Shown here: positions 1 through 11,649 of the stretch, one piece after another
Layout: each line of letters opens with the position of its first letter
How positions within the stretch are numbered: position 1 is the first letter of the stretch
DNA from: Entoloma clypeatum
Taxonomy: Eukaryota; Basidiomycota; Agaricomycetes; Agaricales; Entolomataceae
NCBI GenBank assembly: GCA_963565915.1
Contig: OY751493.1
Coordinates: 558,001-622,000 of the forward strand
DNA length: 64,000 nt
Direction: 5' to 3'
The notes under the pieces: model-generated
Seen by the model: the letters and a program-made list of their open reading frames with translations, nothing else
Told to the model about the DNA's origin: nothing
Database searches by the model: none
Program-made: the position numbers and the translations under genes

Positions 1-1
1 T

Positions 2-619
2 GGCCAGGAAAGGGCAACACTTCCCTCGCTCTGCCGACTATACTTTGGGAAAGTCATCGAGTCTTCGGATGGCCGTGTTCGTCGTTTCTTCAATTCTGCC
101 AACTTCGCTCTGGATGTATCAAGATATTGCAAGGTGGCAGAAGCCCGTGGTGTCCGCAACTATCCTACTGTGGGTGAGATCGCGTATGGCATGGGACAAA
201 TGTTGGGTCGTTTGCACTGGCGCGGCGGATTTGACGGTCGTGACATTGAGTTTGTTATGGGCGGTGCGTCGTTCAGTGGCGTCGCCATGCACGTCATCGA
301 CTTTAATCAGGTGAGGAGCTCATCCGCGCGGGACCTTGACTCTGATCTTTCCCGAAAGATGCGGCCTTGGTCGAGGACAAAGGAAGATATAAAACAACTC
401 GTCGAATCGTTCTTCACCAACGACCCCTATTACCCTCGCCCACGTCCCCAAGACGCTCTGTACCAGAAGTTTGGTGTCGGTTACACCGATGCGTACCGGC
501 AGGACTCACCGGAGGGCATCGACGTCGCCTCGGCCTTCCTTCGCACGATTGAAGGAGAACAGGCGGAACGCGACTCAATCTCCACGGGCTTGCCGAATGC
601 GGACCAGGCTTTGCCGTAG
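2..619 (+). CDS. DUF3669 domain protein, 3' part only
   Basis: The reading frame is open from the left edge of the window to a TAG at 617-619, so only the C-terminal ~205 residues are present. Visible signatures are RLYFGKV near the start, MGQMLGRLHWRGGFDGRDIE in the middle, VIDFNQVR, and NDPYYPRPRP near the end. This set matches the fungal DUF3669 (zinc-finger-associated) family, in which an LDFNQ-like segment and an NDPYYPRP segment are conserved. The visible part has no zinc-binding cysteines and no introns. The molecular function of the family is unknown. The family assignment is from motif memory; the partial state is seen directly. Confidence 0.75.
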   Translation, partial: GQERATLPSLCRLYFGKVIESSDGRVRRFFNSANFALDVSRYCKVAEARGVRNYPTVGEIAYGMGQMLGRLHWRGGFDGRDIEFVMGGASFSGVAMHVIDFNQVRSSSARDLDSDLSRKMRPWSRTKEDIKQLVESFFTNDPYYPRPRPQDALYQKFGVGYTDAYRQDSPEGIDVASAFLRTIEGEQAERDSISTGLPNADQALP

Positions 620-932
620 GTGGAATGGCAGTGGTGCGTCTGGACGGGATGGCCAGATCTGTCAAGAACTCAGGCTGTTATCCTTTCGCTCAAGTATAAT
701 CTGGGTCTGGGGCCGGGACTTGAAACATCTGCACTGGTCAACTGTTTCCGAGTTCACAACTTGATTCAGCCTCTCAGTATGCTCCTCAGTATGTTTCAAG
801 TTGGAATTCAATTTGCGAACGAGGGTTCCTAGTCACACGCAGTGCAGTGCCCAATGGTAAGAACACGAATGGTACCCCCCCCCCCCCGCAGAGGGTGCGG
901 TTACTAAACGCTCCATCCACAAGTTCCACCAA
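620..932. other. Intergenic, C homopolymer
   Basis: No gene is supported here. The only notable element is a run of 13 C at 875-887, lying between the 3' ends of two convergent genes. Confidence 0.6.
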
Positions 933-3435
933 CTAATTGGCAGGAAGCATATTTCCAAACATGAGAGCCACAGAGGTCAAAGCCAGAAGGATGTAATACA
1001 CAAGATCCCCACCCAGATAGCCCTTCTCCATCGAGAGAGAGAGAAGAGCGAAGTCGACAGCGCGGGTCCAATTGCTTTCGTGATGCTCACCAACATCTGC
1101 CAAAGACAATCAAAACACGCCAAAGGTACCTCCAATCATTCTCGAGCCCGGGCTCACCTGGCTTAACCCATTTGTCACACCCAAAGACGCCTGATTCGGG
1201 GACGCCCTCGCAATAAAGATGAACACCGCTCCTGTCGGTAAAAACAAAAAAAAAAAACGAGGGGGGTCAAACCACGATGAAAACAAGAAAAAGGCATAAC
1301 ACTCCTGACACTGAAAAGTTTTTCTGGAGGAAAAATTCATCATGAAAGAGGAATCATCTTTCCTTTGGGTATATCTTTAAGAAAGATACAAAGTATTTTA
1401 TATGGAAATTTTCAAGAAACATGTAATGTTTTTTCCAAATATTTTTGGCCAAAAAACTTTTTGTTTATCCTACAGTTTTTCTTGAGGAAAAACTAGATCC
1501 ATTGTTTGAACAATGGAATAAGTTTATCTTTGAGAAAAACTCTTGGAAAAATGAAAAGTTTTACCAGAAGAAATACTTTGGAAACACATTATATGTTTCC
1601 TAAAATTTTCTATATGAAATACTTTGTATCTTTCTCAAAGATACATCCAAAGGAAAGAGGATTCCTCCTTCACAATAGATTTTTCCTCCAGAAAAACTTA
1701 CCAGTGTCAGGAGTGTAAGAGGACCTCCCACCGTACGCCATGTTCATCACGATCGACGACCCGACCTGGACCGCCACAAGCGCCCACACGAGCGGGTGGT
1801 GATACCCGGGAGACTGCCGTGCGCCGTTCAACGATCTAGTCGTCGCGGCGGCCCAGCTGATGACCGGGAACAGCCCAAACGCCGGGACCGCGGCCGCCAC
1901 CGCCGTCAAAAATGTCCGCTTGGGGCCCCAGCGGTTGTGAAGCCGTGCGAAGCAGTTGAACTGGAAGGGCCCGTTGAGCGCGCCGTAGAAGAAGAGGATG
2001 GTGCCGATGGTGGAGGGCGGGAGGCCGAGCCCGCCGAGTGAGCGGGGTGTGGAGAGGAAGAGGGGGTGGATGGCGCGGAAGGCGACGTCGAGGAGGGCGA
2101 AGGAGGCGTAGTTCCCGGCGGCGGTGAGGACGCGTGGGGTCAGTAGCGTGCGGAAGGGGACGGGGGGTTCCGAGTCCGCAGGGGGGTTTGCCAGGTCGTC
2201 GTTGGGAGTCTCGTTTGGTGTGTTTGGGTTGGTGTTGTGGACTGCGCGTGATTTTGGAACGGTCACGGGGGTTTGAGTCTTGTGGGTGGTTCCTCGGAAT
2301 GCTGGGAAGAGGTGGGTGAGTGGGTAGGGGTGTTTGACGGTTTCGGTGAGGAAGAGGTAAGTCGAGAGATTGGCTAGGGACATGATGGTGGCGGCGACGG
2401 CACATGGTAGGAAATAGGGATAGTCCCTGAGGAACCGATTCTTTCCAAAGAGGTCGGGGAACCGCTTGGCTGGATGTGAAAGGGAGCCACCGATAATAGG
2501 ACCTAGCTTGTGGCGAAAACATCGTGAGCATGTCAGTTTGCAAGGTCCTTCTCACTCACCCCGATAGTCGACCATGCGAGTGGCATGTATGAATATAGCT
2601 TTAGATTCCGTTTGTCAAAATAAAGTTCGAAGACGAATGATTGAATTAACAAACTTGTGCAATGTTCGTAGCGTCTGTAATTTCAGCTGCGACACTACAG
2701 CGCACATGAGCGAGCGTGTTACCATCGTGAAAATAGATTTGGTACCTTTTGATTACACCGTTCATACCATCTACGAAGAGTCAGGGAAACGGTAAGGCTG
2801 AACAGACAAATGCGGCGACATACTCAGAATGCCAGCAAGACACCGGCTAATTTAAACTCTTGGATCAGCACAGAAGTGGGACATGATACGCAGAGAAGCC
2901 ACTGAACCTCAACACAAGAGCCTGAAAGGACTTTGAGAGCCCGAAAGAGATCATCGTGCAGGCAAGCCCGAACAAGGCAAATAAAATGATGGGCCTGCGT
3001 CCGATCGTGTCTGAATTTCTGCTCCAATAGAGCGTCGTGAATGTCTGGGCCACAAAGTACGTTGAGTTCTGTGGAGAGAGCATCATTTTAGCCAAGCCGT
3101 AGACGAAAAATACGACTCGATCAAGGGCACCATGATCCCCAAGTAATAGCCCACTTTCTTCTCGTCGCCATGGGTGACCCCGATATCTCGAATAAGCTAC
3201 ATATGAAACAGTCACAAATGAACGAGGTCAGCTTGCGGGAACAGACGGACCCAGTGAGAAACAACGCAGAGTCATTAGTACTTACTTGAGGTGCGAACGG
3301 CGATATCACCAGGAGGTGCAGGACATCGCAGCATTGCAAGGAGAGGAGGATTATGACCTGCGACCAAGGAAGTGGTGTCCTCTTGACGGGGGAGAGCAAG
3401 GGGGTTTCCTCGTCCGCGCGGTTCCGAGTCGTCAT
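933..3435 (-). CDS. MFS transporter A (intron holds a MITE; last exon frameshifted)
   Basis: Multi-exon major facilitator protein of the fungal family that starts with an ETPLL motif. The likely start is ATG at 3435 (MTTRNRADEETPLL). Conserved blocks in order are LIRDIGVTHGDEKKVGYY, the loop 2-3 signature YWSRNSDTIGRRPIIL, EITDATNIAQ, YMPLAWSTIG, IIGGSL, GLGLPPSTIGTIL, FIARASPNQASLGVTNGLSQ and a final hydrophobic segment ending FGNMLPAN with a stop at 933-935. It should be a 12-helix plasma-membrane or vacuolar exporter; the substrate is unknown. Two oddities were read directly. One intron (about 1238-1731) contains a 417-bp MITE. In the last exon a CT-dinucleotide tract at 1033-1044 puts the end (MEKGYLGG onward) out of frame with KAIGPALSTSLFSLS. 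The paralogue at 12902-14841 has the two blocks in one frame. The gene is probably decaying, unless the shift is an assembly error. Confidence 0.75.
1299..1715. mobile_element. MITE with ~120-bp terminal inverted repeats inside an MFS intron
   Basis: The ends are ACACTCCTGACACTG at 1299-1313 and CAGTGTCAGGAGTG at 1702-1715. The inverted similarity continues inward for about 120 bp with scattered mismatches, including blocks such as AAGTTTTTCTGGAGG, TCTTTCCTTTGG and GAAAGATACAAAGTATTT. The element is AT-rich and non-coding. TA dinucleotides flank both sides (1297-1298 and 1716-1717), which suggests a TA target duplication of the Tc1/mariner type, though one side carries an extra A. It lies wholly within an intron of MFS transporter A. 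Without it the intron would be about 75 bp, which is normal for this window. Confidence 0.88.
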
Positions 3436-3790
3436 CGTGGTCGAAGGAAGTAAGTACAGTCGGTTTGATACCCAAGGAAGAAGAAGAGTTAGTGGAGTCC
3501 CTGCCATTGATGGAACCCAAAAAGCCCCTACTACTTAGGACCCTGTGGTGTATGTACGGCTGGAATGTTGATCGAAAGTTGAAATTGATGGCATAAGTAG
3601 TGTTAGTCGCGATATAAGTACTAGTTCCATACCTACCTGTAGACGTCATGGTAGGTGTCGGGTGTCAGCTCAACAAAAACATGGGGGTTTGGCACTGGTG
3701 GCAGTGTCGTCCGAGTCCATTCTACTATGAATTCCACACAAGGAAAAACGGAATTCATCAGCGGGGCAAGATCATATACGTCCGCAATAT

Positions 3791-3869
3791 TGTCCCAGGG
3801 AGGATTCGAACTTCCGGCTTCTCGGAGCTTATCCACAACGAGATGATTTGACCACTAATCGACAAGGAC
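3791..3869 (-). tRNA. tRNA-His(GTG)-like gene, possibly degenerate
   Basis: Read on the minus strand, the segment folds as a tRNA. The D arm is GAT/ATC around TAGTGGTCAA. The anticodon stem is TCTCG/CGAGA with loop start TTGTGG, giving anticodon GTG and a probable 7-nt intron after position 37. The T loop is TTCGAAT. The acceptor GTCCTTG pairs with CTGGGAC plus discriminator A. One mismatch in the acceptor stem and one in the T stem weaken the call, so it may be a decaying copy. It lies upstream of MFS transporter A. Confidence 0.5.
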
Positions 3870-4477
3870 AGATATTTTGATCATTTGGTTTGAGTCTCTG
3901 TTGGTACCTAGATCTCCACAAACCCCACGGCGCTGTCAGAAGCGCCAAACCTCTGGAGCTTTCACGCGATAGCTAGGGGGAACGTTTCTTGCACGAAGAA
4001 TATGGAGTTACGATGTCGGCGGCGTTTTGTCGCCGTGAGGCTGTGTTTGAAACGCGGTCCCGTGACCATGTTGAAGTTTGGTGGTGGTGGTTGTTCGGCT
4101 TGTTCTCTTCTCGCAGGGCAACAGTCTAGCAAGTGACTTCCACGCCAACCCCGGCGTTGCCTTCGCCATCTGAAAGCCTGCTTGTCGATACAGCAGAGGT
4201 GAGCTTTCGATCCTCACCATCTGCCCTGATTCATGACCACCACCCCCAAGAGTTCCAGCAATAACTGATTGAAAACCAGCAAAAATTAACGCGTCTCTAC
4301 CCAGCTCACGAGTCTACTTACGGCGACCACGATAACGCTAACCACGAACTAATAACCGCTCTGGATTCGATCTACTCGTCCAGTTCGATTTTGACGACAA
4401 CAGCTTGACTTTTCCCTTTTTTTTTTTTCGTTATCAAGACCTTTTTCTATTATTCAACAAGACAAATCTAAATATCT
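3870..4477. other. Intergenic and 5' leader of the serine-rich gene
   Basis: No gene was recognised here. A T-rich run at about 4418-4428 and AT-rich sequence just before the ATG at 4478 fit the 5' leader of the following plus-strand gene. Confidence 0.5.
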
Positions 4478-7400
4478 ATGCGCGGCACGCAGTCGCGCAC
4501 CGCAACTGTGAGCCTTGCGACGCCTCAAGCCTCCGAGGCGATGCATATTCCTACCATCCGCCTCATCTCCGCCACCCCCTCTACAAGCGGAATATCCTCT
4601 CCCGCCAGCGCACACCAGCTCGCTCTTGAAGCCTCATGGGCTTCAACGGCCCCTGTCCCCTCCTCTCTCGCTCCCAAATCCGACTCTCCCCCCCGCAAGC
4701 GACTCATCCCCAAGAAATCAAAGCTGAGCATGCTCAGCTCAGGACTCGGGCGCGACAAGGACCGCGGCAAGGACCTCTCAGACGTCGTACGACGTGTCGG
4801 CGTTCCCGGGTCCGCTTCAACCAGGGGATTCGATATCTACGTCGACCCCTCCATCGAGGACAATTCGGTCGGTGACATAGTCGTCGTCAAGAAGAAGAAA
4901 TCGAGGGTTGCCCTGGACGGGATGAAGTGGGGCGCCCTTGGAGAGGTGACGAATGTACCAGCTGTTTCCGCCCCCAGGGAGCCCCTGTCAGCGGCATTGC
5001 TCAAAGTGAAGGGCGACGACAGCCAGAGATGGTGGAGCATTGGCAGGGGAAGGAAGGATTCGAAGGAGAAGACCAAAGAGGGCAAGGAGAATGTGGAGAA
5101 GACGAAGACGCGGGGAAAATGTACGGGTTCTTTATTGTTGTTTTGTCGCTCTTGACTGACGGGTGTTTGCAGCCCCAGAACCGCAAGCGACCCTCCGAGA
5201 AGCTACTTCTCGTTCGAAGAGTGGGTCGCTCTTTTTAAGCGTTTCAAACGAATTTACTGACCTTTTTTTGTTACACCCGCAGCTCCCGAGCCTCTCAAGC
5301 TGTTCCAACCCTCTCTTGCTCGGTCCAACTCATTGGATTCCGGGATCCTTCTCAACACCCCGGTCAACATGGGACCCAGCTTTGCCGCGGTCCAAGACGC
5401 TATGCCACCACCCCGCGCGGCCACCCCCACCGCTGGAGGCCTCCTCGCGCCTCCTGTTGCTGAAAGTCTGGCTCCACCGAGTCAGAACCAGGGAGGCTCC
5501 ATCGCGATCCGGGCGATGCGGTCCGTGAGGTCGTTGGCAAAGATCGGCAGCTGGGCACAACTGAAGAGTTCAGAGGAGGTTACTGCCCATGGAGGCTCTA
5601 TCCGTGTGAAGTCCACCAAGGAGAAGACAAAGGAGAAGACGAAGGAGAAGGATACCAAAGAGAAAGATAAAGAGCCCAAGGAGGGGACGATCAAGAAGAA
5701 GAAGAAGAAGAAGAAAGAGAAGAACGACAAGGAGAACGAAGTAGAGGGCGAGGAGGTGAAGAAGAGGAAGAAAGAGAAGAAAGAGAAGAAAGAGGACAAG
5801 TTGGGCGCCAGGACCCTCCGTCTCTCCTCCAGCAGCTTCGAGATCGGCGCCCCTAGTCCGATGCCAAGCAAGACGCTGGGTAAGAAGAAGCGCAGCATCC
5901 TCGGGCTGGGGCTCCCGACGAGCATGACGATGCGGGCGCGCAGCGGGTCCACCGCTTCGTCCGTCATGGCCGCGCCCCCACTCCCCCCCTTGCCCCCGCC
6001 GCTTCCGGCGACGATGAGCCGTCTCTCCCTCGACTCGGCGCACATCCTGGCGGCGCAAGCGCGGGACCGGTCGTCCTCTGTCATGAGCACGTCCACGGCG
6101 TCCTCGCTCCGCCCCATCTCCGTGACATCGAGTCGGAGCGGGGGGAGCAGCTGTGGCGGCGCGAGCGTCAAGTGGGATGAGGAGGGGCTGCAGACGGGGC
6201 GGGAGCTCCGAAGGAGGGAGCGCAGGGAGAGGGAGAGGGAGGAGGAGAAGGATACCAAGGGGAAGAAGTCGAAGAAGCAGGGGAAGAAGGAGCAGGAGGG
6301 GAGCAGCAGGGCGGTGGAGGGGCAGAGGCGCACACCGCTCAGCGAGGTGTTCCCGGTGGGTTATGCGGATGCGCCGGACCCGGTGCCGGTTGGGCGTGGG
6401 GAGTGGCCGGTGCCACCGGTTGTGGTGGTTGAGGCGGCTACGTTGGATGGGCACTCTGTGTTGGAGGATAATGGGTCGGTGTTGTCTGAAGAGCCGGTGT
6501 CGATGTGCATGGATGATGAGAGGCTCGCGACGCCTGTGAAGAAGGCGAGGCCGCGTCCGGTGTCCGAACAGGTGCTGGGTCGAGGCCGTCCTAGAGCTTG
6601 TGAAGGAGATGGTGGTATGTTTTTTTTCTTTCCCTGGTGTAGATACTCATTTCAATCACAGGTGTCTTGTCGATTCTGGATGCTGCCACCAATGACCTCG
6701 CCCAGCTCATAAGCCACCTGGACTTGGAAGCCACCCCTGCCACGCCTGACATGACCCCTTTCAAGCCATATGGCTCCAACATCAAGAAGGACGGCAGCTA
6801 CGACGACGACGACAGCCCAATCAAGAAGAACCGTCTCGGGAACCTCGCACGCCCTTTCGTCAGCAGCATGTCCTCCGTCAGCTCCCTCCGCCCCTACGCG
6901 CAGTCACGCAAGGCCTTCACACCGCCCGCTCTCCCATCCGGCCCATCACCCACTGAGCTCCAGATCGGCCAGCAGATCACACCATGGTCCGTGCTGATGC
7001 AGGAGCTTTCGCCGGCCAAACCGTTGCCGTCGCCGCGGAAGAAAGGGACGAGCACGTCCCCCACTGGGCCGACGTTCCGCCCCGGCCACAAGCGGACGAT
7101 GACGCCGGCGCCGGACCCGGAGCCGGCCCCCGTGTTCATGCCGCTCCGCCCGCCGTCGCACAAGTTTTCCACGATCAAGCTGAAAGGGTCGACGACGGTG
7201 TTTGACGAAAGTACGACGAGTGGGGACGGAGGCACGATACGCGGCCTGATGGCGAGCCCTGTGTTCAAGAAGAAGAAGCGTCCGTCGGTCGCGCCGAAGG
7301 GGAACGATGTGGTTGAGAGCAACCCTCCCACCCTCCCCATGGCGCCGGAGACAAGGCGCATGCTTGGGTTGGGAGGCACGCTTGGTGCGGAGATATCCGT

Positions 7401-10400
7401 TGAGGAGCTGGACGCTTCGGACCCGGATTCGGATGTCCCGGATGAGCTGCGCGTTATCCTGTCGAACCAGGGGGACGACGGCGATACGCTGTCGTACGTG
7501 GATCACCATGCGGGAGAGGATCTTTCGCTCGTCCCTGGATCACCGCCGTCTTCGCCGTTGCCGTCGCCTGTGCTGGAGCTGCCGAGCTTCCGTGCGCATG
7601 TCATTGACGATGATGAGAACCAGATGGATGTGGTGGAGCATGAAGAGGATACGAAGAAGTCGTTTGATTTTACGGGCGAGATACGGAAGTTGAATGAGTC
7701 GGGGGGGTCGGATAGGGCGAGTTTTGTGGAGCAGCTGGAGAATGCGTTCAAGACGCCTGCCAAGGTTGATTTCCGGGGGTTTGCGGGGACGTTGTTGGCG
7801 GTGGATGTGCCGCCGGTGCCGAAGCTTCCGGCCCTTATTATGCGGATGGTGGGTGCAGCGGCGGGGAGGGACTCGTCTGAGTTTGGGAGCGTGTCAGGGT
7901 CGGAGTCGGAGATTGTGGATGATATGGAGGAGCCGGCGTTGTTGCATTTCAATATGACCGCCGTTGGGGACGATGAAGAGACGGAGGACAGCGGCAGCGG
8001 CACGAGCGCCAAGTTTGATATGTTCTGTGGGTCGGGGTCTAGGCATGTGGAGATGGGCGAACCTACGCTTCTTCCTGGGTCTGACAGCCTTGCGAGCGAT
8101 GATGATGAGACGCGTGATATTGTCATGGACGATTCTGAGATGGAGCCTCCGAGGAGTTTGAAGCAGTCGCCTTCTACTACGAGCTCTCGTCCGTCGGATG
8201 GGCAGCTCAACACGTCGTTCAAGTTTGGTGGGTTGTCCAAATCGGCTGCGGCATCACCACTACCACCACTGCCACCACTGCCACAACCACCAGCCAAAGC
8301 TGAGGAGCCTATGACTCTGTCCGACATCATCCCGCCGCCCTCGCACGCCAGGTCCCTCTCGGAGGGATCTATCATGATCGATGACGACTCCCTCCTCAAG
8401 TCCATCTTCGCCAAAGTTACGGACATCCCTTCGTCCCGCATGCGTGTTGACTCCAATGCCAGTGCGATGCGCCGTGAAATGTACCGCCATTCTCGTCATA
8501 TGTCCGGCATGAGCTTTTCCGGGTTTGACTCTTTTGACGAGGTGCGCCGTGGATTCGAGGCCAGTGGCAACCAGGCATTCTACCCTCCGCCGACTGCTGC
8601 GCGGCGTGCCAACTACAACCACGGAAAGCGAGAGTCGATGTTCAGCATCGCTTCTGTCTCGTCGTATGGTCGGGCCGTTGATTATGGTCTTTCGGATCCG
8701 TTTGACTTTGGTTTGCCGAGTCTGCGGGAGCGTCCTTCCTCGGAAGACATGTCCATCATGAGCAGCAATGTCGACGACACCTTTGCGTTCATGCGGCATC
8801 AGCCCCGTCGTCGTGTAGAGAGCGATGCGTCTAGCTTCTACTTCAGAGCCCCGCTTTCGTCTTTCAACAGCGGTCACCGCCGTTATTCGTCCAACATGTC
8901 CGTTGCGTCTCCCACACCACCTGTGAGCCTGTTCAACCGCAGTTTCGGATCCCACAGGCGGAACGACTCCAGCTCAAGTGCCCATTCTGTTGCTCTTTCT
9001 TATGCCCTTCAGGGTGCGAATGGAGGGCGGGTGGCTTGGGCTCGACATGGGCGAGATACGTCTATGGATTCTGTCATGAGCGACTTTTCGATGGTTCGCC
9101 TTGGCCGTCCTGGGATCGGCGATAAGATGTTCGACACGAGTGGGGAGCACGGGGTTCCGCTTGTGGCGATTTCGGCTTCACCTGTTGAAAGCGTGACTTC
9201 GCGGGGGTACGAGAATGATGATAACCGGTCCTCGTTTGATTTCGACTCTATCATGGATGGTGAGGAACGCAAGTCGTCGTCGATGGAGGATTCTATATTT
9301 GACAAGACGGGGTACAAGTCTGTGTCATCTGTTTCAACGGAGTCGGTGTTTGGAAGCGATGAGGTGGAGGCTGCTCGTGGACATTTGAGGCCGCTGCCTC
9401 ATCAGTACCGGCCACTCTCGGTGCTGACCTTCGATCAGCCACATAGTCCGGTCAAGGAGGATGATACTATGATTAGCGTGAGCAGTCTTTTTTTTCTGTA
9501 GATGCTCTTGTTGACTTGCTGGCAGATGTTGGGAGGTGGACACGTCCGCCGTCGCTCTATGGACTCGGGGATGGAGGCATCCCCTTGCGTGCGGATCGAG
9601 AAGAGGAAGCACTCTGACTTGCGGGGTATGAATTATGAATTGGAAGAGTACTACAACTCTCCCAACAAGGCCAGGATTGTTGAGAAGCCTTCTATCGCGT
9701 CCACGTCTTCGACGTCTGACTTTGCATTTGGCGGTGAGCGCATGATCAAGGCTCGACGAGGGCTGTTGGAACGCCAGAGTTTAGAGGAGAGTTGCCTCAT
9801 GGCAGAAGGGGAGGATTTGTCTGTTTCTTGTACGTTTTTTCCACTTCTTATTCGAGTCTTGTATCACGCTGACCTCGATACTCATGTAGTTGACGCTATC
9901 CCCGTATTCTCTCGCCCCACCCGCGCAACGCGCTCTCGTTCCAGCACATGCACCTCAAGCTCTGGTGGTGATACACCCCCAATGACCGATGGTTTCTCGT
10001 CTATGGATGAAGGTTCCCAGTCAAGCATCGATCTCTCTCAAGTCAACTTCTCCCTTTCCAATGCCACTTTCCCCATGTCAACCCTCAGCCGTAACAGGAT
10101 CCGGGCTCGTGCTCGCGGTCATGGTCATCGGCGACGGGCTTCCCATACGCGGGCTTCTCGGTCCTCGGTCTATGAGACGATTGAAGAGGAGATGGCAGAT
10201 ACGCTGTCCCCGGTCAAACATTCTCCGGCTTCGATGAAGCACAGCCCGACGGTCTGCCAGCCGATCTTCATTGTTGAACCGGAAAATGCGTCCTTTGACA
10301 ATGGGTCTCCCGAGCAGTCAATTTGGGACGACGAGAACGGTATCATCACCTTGAGAAGGTACTACGCTCTGAGGGACGAGGCTGAGAGCACTGTCACGGA

Positions 10401-11132
10401 AAGCAAAATGCAGTGGACTGATACTCCGTTTTCACTCTTTGCTGTACAATGTGCGTTTTTTCCCTTCATCTTTTTTGGCAAGTAATTGATTTCTTTCCCA
10501 TCCTTAGCTTTTGAACCTCCCAGGCACCCAGCCGGAATGCAAGCGTTGCTGGAGCATTCGGTTCAAAACTATGGGCCTTTGCCTTCGGATCTTCGACTCC
10601 ATCGTATGCGATCACGGACACAGTCTCGACCTTCCCCTTACCCGGCGCGATCCATGAAGTTTACTGTTCATTCGCCGGAGAAGCCGAAGGCGCATCCAAT
10701 CAACAAGCTCGTTTCCAATCCCCGTCCTGTCGACACGCCAGTTCTGCAGCAAGTGCCTATCAACCACAATATCTGTGCTGCACCCGTGCTAGATGCGATG
10801 AAGCCCTTTGCGCCTTTGGTCGTGGACGTTGAACCAAAGCGTGAAAACGCTTTCGGTCTCGCTCCAGATGCACGCCCTCGTGTGGGTTCGACAGCAAGAC
10901 GCAGTGCACTCGGCTGGTCGAAACGGAGTGTTGGCAAGACGTCAACGGATCAGAAAGAGAACGTTGGGCAAGGAGGGACAATGACGTATGTGTTTTTTCT
11001 TTGTATATTCTACTGCTTTGATTTGACGAAACGGGTTGCTGCTGTAGTCCCGGCGAATCTCTGAGAATCAACAGACCTCGTCCGCGTGGCCGCCAGACAC
11101 CTGCTTCCACAGCACGGCCTATCCGGATCTGA
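4478..11132 (+). CDS. Large Ser/Lys-rich protein of unknown function
   Basis: About eight exons join into a protein of roughly 2,000 residues. Joins read by eye include 5119/5173, 5220/5281, about 6615/6661 (giving EGDGVLSILDAATNDLAQLI), 9483/9526, 9830/9889, 10450/10508 and 10982/11048. The stop TGA is at 11130-11132. The N-terminal half has dense KEKTKEK-type and poly-lysine tracts (coded at about 5610-5800), then proline runs (PPLPPLPPPLP). The large central exon (6661-9483) is Ser/Asp/Pro-rich and includes the blocks SILDAATNDLAQLISHLDLE and MLGGGHVRRRS. No catalytic domain, membrane segment or signal peptide is visible. The composition suggests a mostly disordered, heavily phosphorylated regulator or scaffold, but that is inference. 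Long open frames on the opposite strand here are by-products of the biased composition. Confidence 0.8.
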
Positions 11133-11649
11133 AAGAAGAAAAGAGAAAAAAAACGCCACGTCATTGCTCCGAGTCCCTATGCTATGCTTACTTTTTTTGT
11201 TTTGCCTTATGATGCCACGTACGCCATCCGCATCGATTCTCGTCTCCGACTTTACGCTTCTTCACGCTCTTGATGACGCATTACGAATCATAGACTGACA
11301 CTGTTATGGTTCTTGAACCAGACATGTATGTATCTTTTTGGCCTCCTTTTTTTTTGCCTTGTGTCTCCTTTCATCGCTTTTTTTTTTCATTGCTGTCCCT
11401 GCCCCTCGTCTTGTACCTAGGTCATACATATTCATTTCATATATCTTTTGATTTTTTTTTGCCCTTGGGGCATCGTATGGTTGTTCTATGTTCTGGTCGA
11501 ATTGAATCGACTGTAAAATGAATGTATCTTCTTAGATCCGTTGTCACAGTGTAACCCCCCGGTACAATTGACACCCAGCTGATCGCGTTGTTCGTTCTTC
11601 CCCTTTCAGTTGACCTTGCTCCACTTATTTATGAGACCGTCTGCCAGGC
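11133..11649. other. Intergenic, 3' region with T tracts
   Basis: This holds several poly-T/pyrimidine runs (11347-11356, 11380-11388, 11452-11460) and no coding signal. It probably contains the 3' UTR of the serine-rich gene. Confidence 0.5.

Noticed and set aside
875..887. Run of 13 C as a functional site
   Set aside because: A simple homopolymer between convergent genes; no structure around it.
5482..6454. Long minus-strand open frames (283 and 294 aa) opposite the serine-rich gene
   Set aside because: They mirror the Ser/Lys/Pro codon bias of the plus-strand gene, have low-complexity Phe/Leu/Ser composition, and no splice or motif support.
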